DNA from: Onstottus_A sp036505875
GTDB lineage: Bacteria; Acidobacteriota; Blastocatellia; UBA7656
Assembly: GCA_036505875.1 (NCBI GenBank)
Contig: DASXSR010000320.1
Span: forward strand, 1 to 11,940
DNA length: 11,940 bases
Direction of reading: 5' to 3'
A model generated the notes under the pieces. It ran no database searches. It was not told the DNA's origin and worked only from the letters and a program-made list of their open reading frames with translations. The stretch's first letter is position 1. Every line of letters starts with the position of its first letter. Made by a program: the position numbers and the translations under genes. Of the stretch, positions 7,522-11,940 are shown piece by piece.

Positions 7522-7977
7522 ATGACGCACAAATTTCAATGCTCAACGATGGCGCTGCTGGCGCTCGGCGTCTGTCTGTTGTTGAGCGCCGCGGTAGATG
7601 GCCAAACCAGGACCCAAGAAGAACCCTTCGTCGCCGATTATTATTACAAGGCAAAGTGGGGCTACGCCGACGAGTTCATCGCGCTGTTCAAAAAGAACCA
7701 TTATCCGGTGCTCAAAAAGCAAATCGAGACCGGGCGCATCCTCAGCGTTACCTGCGTGAAGCCTCGCTATCACGCGACTGAGGACGGCCGCTGGGATTAT
7801 CGCGTGACGATCGTCTTCAAAAACATGGCCGCGGCGCTCGATCAGGCCAGCGAAGAGCCGATCATTAAGAAACTGTTTCCCGATCAGGAGACCTACAAGC
7901 GCGAGGAGCAGCGCAGGTTCGAGATCTTGCTCGGTCACTGGGACACGCCAATCGTCAGCGTGCCGCTCGATAAGTAA
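7522..7977 (+). CDS. Small secreted protein of unknown function
   Basis: I do not recognise this protein. It has about 151 residues, with a signal peptide (THKFQCS followed by a hydrophobic run to about residue 27, probable cleavage near VDGQ), so it is likely exported. The mature part is soluble, rich in Lys, Glu and aromatics, with YYYKAKWGYADEFIALFKKN, YRVTIVFKNM and a charged C-terminal helix. The alternating strand-helix pattern resembles a dimeric alpha-beta barrel (EthD/NIPSNAP-like), but this is only an impression. An AGGAGG (7512-7517) is one base before the ATG at 7519 and four before the ATG at 7522, favouring the second. It starts only 13 bases after the kinase stop, so it is probably co-transcribed and could be a partner of the kinase's outer domain. 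Confidence 0.8.
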   Translation: MTHKFQCSTMALLALGVCLLLSAAVDGQTRTQEEPFVADYYYKAKWGYADEFIALFKKNHYPVLKKQIETGRILSVTCVKPRYHATEDGRWDYRVTIVFKNMAAALDQASEEPIIKKLFPDQETYKREEQRRFEILLGHWDTPIVSVPLDK

Positions 7978-7998
7978 GGTTCAGGGTTCAGACTTCAG
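7978..7998. repeat. Three-unit heptad repeat between convergent stops
   Basis: GGTTCAG, GGTTCAG and ACTTCAG follow directly in tandem, starting immediately after the stop of the secreted protein. The stop codon of the convergent cupin gene (complement of 7988-7990) is inside the second unit. The unit differs from the GTGATNN/CGAATCA family and has no inverted partner here. Three units is short enough to be chance. Confidence 0.45.
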
Positions 7999-8464
7999 GG
8001 CCGCGGTGCACATCATCCGTCCATCTCACTTCCTCAGGAGGCTCGATCGTCGGGATGTCGAGATTGACGACGATTGGTTCTTGCCCGCTCCGAACGAGGA
8101 CGCATTCGAGTGGCTGGTCAGTGCTGGCGTTGATTTCCTGATGCGGAACAAAGGGCGGGACGTAAATGAAATCACCGGGCCCAGCTTCAGCGGTGAACTC
8201 GAGATGCTCGCCCCAACGCATTCGGGCATTTCCTTTGACGACGTAAATCACGCTTTCGAGCTCGCCGTGATGATGCGCGCCGGTCTTGGCGTTGGGATGA
8301 ATGCTTACTGTGCCGGCCCATAGCTTTGATGCCCCGGCTCTCGCGTGAGTGATCGCGGCGGCGCGGTTCATCCCCGGAGTCTGAGGCGTGTTGGTGTCAA
8401 GCTCCCCAGCACGGACGATCCGCACTCCGTGATGTTTCCAATCAGGCGCGCGGCTGTCTGCCAT
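7988..8464 (-). CDS. Cupin-domain protein
   Basis: A 158-residue single-domain cupin, probably a small metal-binding beta-barrel. Cupin motif 1 is GAHHHGELESVIYVVKG (63-79 region), with the metal-ligand histidines at 64-66 and E70. Motif 2 is GPGDFIYVPPFVPHQEIN (95-112), with the last histidine ligand H108. The full H-H-E-H set is present, so it could be an enzyme (isomerase, dioxygenase) or a binding protein; no substrate can be deduced. No signal peptide, so it is cytoplasmic. The ATG at 8464 has GAGGAG about eight bases upstream; a TTG seven codons earlier is in frame but less likely. It is divergent from the glycosyltransferase with a 53-bp gap and convergent with the secreted-protein gene. 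Confidence 0.88.
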   Translation of the reverse strand: MADSRAPDWKHHGVRIVRAGELDTNTPQTPGMNRAAAITHARAGASKLWAGTVSIHPNAKTGAHHHGELESVIYVVKGNARMRWGEHLEFTAEAGPGDFIYVPPFVPHQEINASTDQPLECVLVRSGQEPIVVNLDIPTIEPPEEVRWTDDVHRGPEV

Positions 8465-8494
8465 AACGTGTCTCCTCAATAACAAACAATCGTC

Positions 8495-8500
8495 TATAAT
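8495..8500 (+). promoter_or_regulatory. TATAAT -10-like box upstream of the glycosyltransferase
   Basis: A perfect TATAAT lies 17 bases before the glycosyltransferase ATG in the 53-bp divergent gap. There is no recognisable -35 at 16-18 bases and no extended -10 TG. If used, the transcript would start near 8507 and have a leader of only about 11 bases, consistent with the absence of a Shine-Dalgarno site. Confidence 0.35.
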
Positions 8501-8517
8501 GACCTCGACTGCAAGCT

Positions 8518-9972
8518 ATGCCGACGCTCACCGCAGCAATGAAATACGAGCCTCAGTCAATCGCGCTGGCGGAGTCGCTTGCCGGCAGCGCGGCGGTGAC
8601 GCAACTTGCGCTGATGACTCAGAACCCTGACGAAGCGATCAGCCTTTCTGAGCACGCTAAAAGCAAGACTAGCGTTGTTGAAGGCGATCTTTTCAGCGGC
8701 GCCGTGATCAGCAGGCTGCTCGATACGCTCACGACCGATTATCTCTTGCTGTTTTTTCCCGGCGCGAGTGTTGAGCTTGGACCGTCCGCAATTGAGCGAT
8801 TTCTGTCGGTCGCCGAAGACTCGACGGCGGGAATGATCTACTCGAACTTCCGAGATCACGAGCTGATCGATTATCAGCTTGGCAGCATTCGCGACGGTTT
8901 CGATTTCGGTTCGGTCATTCTGATCTCGAAGCGCGATGCTGTGAGCGCACTAAGCAATCACGGGAGAATCGATGAGCGGCTACGCTGGGCGGGGTTGTAC
9001 GATCTCAGGCTCAAGCTATCGATTGATTCGAAGGTTCTGCGAATTCCTGAATCCCTCTACACGCGCAAGCTTGAAGATCGGCGAGCGACCGGTGAGCGCC
9101 AATTCGATTACGTTGACCCCAGCCAACGCGAATATCAAGTGGAAATGGAGCAGGTTGCCACCGATCATTTGAAGCGCATCGGCGCGTTCCTATCCCCGGA
9201 ATTCAAACCGGTTCCACGCAATGAGGGGCGGCATCCGATTCTGGCAAGCGTCGTGATCCCGGTTCGCAATCGCGAGCGCACAATCCGGGATGCAGTTAAA
9301 AGCGCGCTGTCACAGTGCGCGCCGTTCCCGTTCAACGTGATCGTGGTCGACAATCATTCGACCGATTCGACCACAGAGTTACTTTCCGAAATCGCGAGTC
9401 GCGACAACCGACTGATTCATATCAAACCGGAGCGAACCGATCTCGGAATTGGCGGATGCTGGAATGAGGCGATCCACTCGTCACAGTGTGGCGAGTATGC
9501 AGTGCAGTTGGATTCTGACGATTTGTATTCGGACGAACACGTGCTCGACCGCATGATCGCGAAGTTCGACGAGGGCGAATATGCGATGGTTATCGGCTCG
9601 TACACTATCGTCAACTTTGAGCTTCAGGAAATTCCGCCGGGTTTGATCGATCACCGCGAATGGACGCGCGAGAACGGGCGTAACAACGCTCTCAGGATCA
9701 ACGGCCTGGGCGCTCCGAGGGCCTTCTATGTTCCCGTGCTCAGACAGATCGGATTTCCAAACGTGAGCTACGGTGAGGACTACGCGGTTGCGCTGCGTGT
9801 CAGCCGCGATTACGAGATCGGCCGAATTTACGATTCGATCTACTTAGCCAGGCGTTGGGAGGGCAATTCAGACGCAACGCTTCCACTTGCGACTGCGAAC
9901 CGCTACGATGCGTACAAAGACCATCTGCGCACAGTCGAGATACTCGAAAGACAGAGGATGAATCAACAGTGA
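8518..9972 (+). CDS. Two-domain family 2 glycosyltransferase
   Basis: A 484-residue protein whose second half (about 242-475) is a clear GT-A fold GT2 enzyme transferring a sugar from a nucleotide-sugar donor. It has the start ASVVIPVRNRERTI (243-256), the donor-binding VIVVDNHSTDST, the metal-binding DSDD (332-335) and the acidic GED segment (419-421) where the catalytic base is expected. The first half (about 10-220) looks like a second, degenerate GT-A domain: YLLLFFPGASVELGPSAIERF (74-94) sits where the DxD strand should be but has no aspartates, followed by AGMIYSNF (104-111) and a WAGLYDLRLKLS segment. It may be a structural or acceptor-binding domain. No membrane segment. It overlaps the next gene by three bases (GTGA). 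The ATG at 8518 has no Shine-Dalgarno site; an ATG at 8539 is an alternative. Confidence 0.87.
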   Translation: MPTLTAAMKYEPQSIALAESLAGSAAVTQLALMTQNPDEAISLSEHAKSKTSVVEGDLFSGAVISRLLDTLTTDYLLLFFPGASVELGPSAIERFLSVAEDSTAGMIYSNFRDHELIDYQLGSIRDGFDFGSVILISKRDAVSALSNHGRIDERLRWAGLYDLRLKLSIDSKVLRIPESLYTRKLEDRRATGERQFDYVDPSQREYQVEMEQVATDHLKRIGAFLSPEFKPVPRNEGRHPILASVVIPVRNRERTIRDAVKSALSQCAPFPFNVIVVDNHSTDSTTELLSEIASRDNRLIHIKPERTDLGIGGCWNEAIHSSQCGEYAVQLDSDDLYSDEHVLDRMIAKFDEGEYAMVIGSYTIVNFELQEIPPGLIDHREWTRENGRNNALRINGLGAPRAFYVPVLRQIGFPNVSYGEDYAVALRVSRDYEIGRIYDSIYLARRWEGNSDATLPLATANRYDAYKDHLRTVEILERQRMNQQ

Positions 9973-11015
9973 ACTGGGATCAAAAGATTGTCGGGCCGGA
10001 AGCGTTGGGTGCATATCAAGACGATCCTGCGGACTCCTCTTTAGAAAATCGAGTCGCCGCGCTGATCGACCAGCAGCATGAAGTGTGGCCGTCCCTGCGC
10101 GAGGGCTACGACGCTTTTGCGCAGGTCGAGACAAAGCCGGTCCAGGTCAACGAGGCTGAGATAGTGATCCAACACAACCCGCGTCGCATTCGCAGCACCT
10201 CGGCATCCGTCGACAAAACTGTAATCGATAATCGACGGTGCTTCTTATGTCCTGAGAATCTCCCGGAAGAGGAAAAAGGAATAGCTTACGGCGATGATCT
10301 GGTGATCTTATGCAATCCGTTTCCCATACTCGACCGGCATCTTTCAATAGTTCATCGCGACCATCGGCCTCAACAAATCGAAGGTAATCTTGACGGAATG
10401 TTGTCTCTGGCGCGCGACCTCGGCTCAAGCTATTTCGTCTTATACAACGGTGCGGAATGCGGCGCGTCGGCGCCTGATCATCTGCACTTTCAAGCGTGTT
10501 CGAGAGAGCTGCTGCCGATCGAGCAGAATCTATTCGAAGACGAGCCGGTTATGGCCGAGGATTGCGCTTACTGCGAAGAGACCGCGCGGAATTCGTTTGA
10601 GTTGTTCACGCTCGGGGGCATCGGCAGAAGCGTGGTCGTGCTTCGCGGCGGCAATCGAGAGGAACTTGCGCATTGGGTTTATAAGGTAATCGACGAGCTT
10701 GCGGAGCACACAGGCAAGTCGGAGCCGCTGCTAAACATCATCTGCACGTACGATCCAAAGTTGTGGACGGTCTACCTGTTTCCGCGCGCCAAGCACCGAC
10801 CGGCTTCTTTTTATGCCGAAGGGAAAGAGCGGCTCATCGTCAGTCCCGGCGCGATCGACATGGCGGGCGTTGTGGTCGTGCCGGAGCGTCAGCATTATGA
10901 CAAGATCGACGGCGAAGTCATGTCCAGAATATTCTCAGAGGTCAGTCTGAGCGGCGAGCTCGTAAACGACTTGATCGATGCAATTTGTGCCTTGCCCGAC
11001 GCCGAGCAACTGTGA
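9969..11015 (+). CDS. DUF4922 protein, GalT/VTC2-like (HIT superfamily) nucleotidylyltransferase or phosphorylase
   Basis: A 348-residue cytosolic protein resembling the DUF4922 family, related to galactose-1-phosphate uridylyltransferase and plant GDP-L-galactose phosphorylase (VTC2). The key motif is CGASAPDHLHFQA (164-176), whose HLHFQ (171-175) matches the HxHxQ active site; the first histidine would form the nucleotidyl intermediate. Other marks are CFLC (91-94), CNPFPILDRHLSIV (115-128), a second CxxC at 199-202 (possible metal site), and a C-terminal KHRPASFY...ERLIVSPGAIDMAGV typical of the VTC2-like group. The sugar nucleotide is unknown. The GTG at 9969 overlaps the glycosyltransferase stop as GTGA, with AGAGGA ten bases upstream; the frame is open further upstream to 9855, but only inside the preceding gene. 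It likely supplies or salvages the sugar nucleotide for its neighbour. Confidence 0.82.
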   Translation: MNWDQKIVGPEALGAYQDDPADSSLENRVAALIDQQHEVWPSLREGYDAFAQVETKPVQVNEAEIVIQHNPRRIRSTSASVDKTVIDNRRCFLCPENLPEEEKGIAYGDDLVILCNPFPILDRHLSIVHRDHRPQQIEGNLDGMLSLARDLGSSYFVLYNGAECGASAPDHLHFQACSRELLPIEQNLFEDEPVMAEDCAYCEETARNSFELFTLGGIGRSVVVLRGGNREELAHWVYKVIDELAEHTGKSEPLLNIICTYDPKLWTVYLFPRAKHRPASFYAEGKERLIVSPGAIDMAGVVVVPERQHYDKIDGEVMSRIFSEVSLSGELVNDLIDAICALPDAEQL

Positions 11016-11017
11016 CT

Positions 11018-11752
11018 ATGACCGACGACGTGAAGGCTACCACCGAACCGCCGGCAGACTCAGAATCCGACCAATTGATTGTTCCGGAGTCTCGCACGAC
11101 CCGGCGAGCGAAATGGGCCGAGCGATTCTTCATCGTGTGTCTATCTGCATTCGCGTTGCTCGCCGTCCTGGCGAACCGCTACGCGTATTTTGAATGGGAC
11201 TTAAAGTTGGCGCGCGACATTCAATCGATTTCGTTGCCGGGCTTCGATTTGTTAATGCGTGGAGTCTCGTTGTTAGGCAACGGGTGGGTTCCGTGGGCGC
11301 TGGTTGTCGTGATTGGAACTGCGCTGGTGGTCGCGCGTTTGCGGCTCGAAGGAATCCTGCTTATGAGCTTTGCGTTATCGGGATGGTTGGTGAACAGGCT
11401 GTGGAAACTGTTGATCGGGCGGCCCCGTCCAAGCGAAACGTTGGTTCACGTTGCGGGCGCATACCGACAAGAGAGCTTCCCGTCGGGTCACGTCGTGTTC
11501 TTCGTCGAGTTCTTCGGATTCTTATTCTTTCTCGTCTACGTACTGCTCAAACGTGGTGCGTTGAGGCGAGTATTGCTTGTCCTGTTGGGCCTGCCAATCG
11601 CAACCGTCGGAGTGTCTCGCGTGTACCTTGGCGCGCATTGGCCGAGCGACGTACTCGGGGCGTACCTTGCGGGCGGCATCTGGCTTATGTTGATGATCGA
11701 GGTCTACCGACGGATCAAGGCTTCGCGTTATCGTCGCCAAACTAAAGCTTGA
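11018..11752 (+). CDS. PAP2-family membrane phosphatase
   Basis: A 244-residue integral membrane lipid phosphatase. After a polar N-terminus (1-35) there are about six hydrophobic segments (roughly 36-53, 90-106, 112-128, 158-177, 185-199 and 213-229). The three phosphatase signatures are intact: K130-x6-R137-P138 (KLLIGRPRP), FPSGH (154-158) and SRVYLGAHWPSD (200-211), with H158 and H207 the expected catalytic histidines. Family members dephosphorylate lipid phosphates or pyrophosphates such as undecaprenyl pyrophosphate or phosphatidate. The ATG at 11018 begins two bases after the preceding stop, implying coupled translation; an in-frame GTG at 10985 would only overlap that gene. Next to a glycosyltransferase and a sugar-nucleotide enzyme, recycling of a polyprenyl carrier is plausible but unproven. 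Confidence 0.92.
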   Translation: MTDDVKATTEPPADSESDQLIVPESRTTRRAKWAERFFIVCLSAFALLAVLANRYAYFEWDLKLARDIQSISLPGFDLLMRGVSLLGNGWVPWALVVVIGTALVVARLRLEGILLMSFALSGWLVNRLWKLLIGRPRPSETLVHVAGAYRQESFPSGHVVFFVEFFGFLFFLVYVLLKRGALRRVLLVLLGLPIATVGVSRVYLGAHWPSDVLGAYLAGGIWLMLMIEVYRRIKASRYRRQTKA

Positions 11753-11816
11753 ACTCTGAGCTTTCAGATAGCAGCCGTGCATGCGGAGATGTCTCAGCAA
11801 AAGAGCCACGCTTCAT
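11753..11816 (-). pseudogene. hicA toxin remnant, frameshifted and truncated
   Basis: On the minus strand an ATG at 11816 overlaps the hicB-like stop as ATGA, the usual coupled hicBA junction. It begins M-K-R as HicA proteins do, but that frame then leaves the family sequence. From 11809 a second frame reads ALLLRHLRMHGCYLK, a close match to the start of HicA (typically MKRxxLLRHLxxHGC). A single-base shift after codon three is therefore likely. About 20 codons further on the sequence runs into the antisense of the PAP2 gene and the HicA core, including its catalytic histidine region, is missing. The frame continues open to 11522, but only as antisense of PAP2. Confidence 0.6.
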
Positions 11817-11940
11817 TGCAAGACAACCGTTTCTCGAATGGCATCCTGGGGAACACCGCGCAAAGCGTCTTCTCGGCGATCTTCAAGGATCAGCCTAATC
11901 GCTTCAGCGAGATTCTCGCGACACTCTTCGGTCGTGCGGC
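11813..11940 (-). CDS. HicB-family antitoxin, C-terminal part (start beyond window)
   Basis: Open minus-strand frame from the right edge to a TGA at 11813-11815, encoding about 41 C-terminal residues. ECRENLAEAIRLILEDRRED followed by ALRGVPQDAIRETVVLQ is typical of the end of short HicB antitoxins, where a conserved helix (ENLxEAIxLxLED) follows a partial RNase-H-like fold. The N-terminus lies outside the window. In intact systems HicB binds and neutralises the mRNA-cleaving HicA toxin; here the hicA that follows is only a remnant, so the antitoxin may be an orphan. Reading is from memory of the family pattern, without a search. Confidence 0.72.
   Translation of the reverse strand, partial: RTTEECRENLAEAIRLILEDRREDALRGVPQDAIRETVVLQ

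Noticed and set aside
9855..9968. Upstream extension of the DUF4922 gene
   Set aside because: Lies wholly inside the glycosyltransferase; the GTG at 9969 with GTGA overlap and AGAGGA upstream fits better.
11744..11764. AAAGCT/AGCTTT inverted repeat at the PAP2 stop as a terminator
   Set aside because: Only six base pairs, AT-rich and without a following T-tract.
11522..11809. 95-codon minus-strand frame as an intact hicA
   Set aside because: Only the first ~20 residues resemble HicA; the remainder is antisense of PAP2 and lacks the toxin core, so only a remnant is called.

Overview
The window looks like chromosomal DNA of moderately high GC from an Acidobacteriota bacterium, most likely Blastocatellia-like. 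This is an inference from gene content, not a database result. The clues are a Bacteroidetes-style arginine cluster with an ArgF'-type transcarbamylase, an ECF sigma factor followed by a membrane Ser/Thr kinase with a TolB/PD40 propeller, and abundant small palindromic and heptameric repeats between genes.

Layout. (1) 1-3055, plus strand: arginine biosynthesis, with argD (5' end outside the window), an N-acetyl/N-succinylornithine carbamoyltransferase (argF') and argB. A 143-bp composite palindromic element with 13-bp terminal inverted repeats lies between the first two genes. A heptameric inverted repeat lies between the second and third. (2) 3056-3694: a GC-rich hairpin, then a secreted monohaem c-type cytochrome on the minus strand. 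(3) 3866-7977, plus strand: ECF sigma factor, Ser/Thr kinase with a 12-motif propeller, and a small secreted protein of unknown function. A second heptameric inverted repeat separates sigma factor and kinase. (4) 7988-8464, minus strand: a small cupin. (5) 8518-11752, plus strand: a tightly packed trio of two-domain GT2 glycosyltransferase, DUF4922/GalT-VTC2-like protein and PAP2 lipid phosphatase, with 1-4 nt junctions. (6) 11753-11940, minus strand: the 3' end of a HicB-type antitoxin and a frameshifted, truncated hicA remnant abutting the PAP2 gene.

The arginine genes cover aminotransferase, carbamoyl transfer and acyl-glutamate kinase steps, all on acylated intermediates. The sigma/kinase block is probably an envelope- or environment-responsive signalling unit. 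The glycosyltransferase/DUF4922/PAP2 trio is the best candidate for an undescribed system, possibly polyprenyl- or nucleotide-sugar-linked glycan synthesis. The heptad inverted repeats at two operon junctions are the most striking non-coding signal. No gene-free stretch exceeds about 175 bases. No tRNA, rRNA or CRISPR array was seen.
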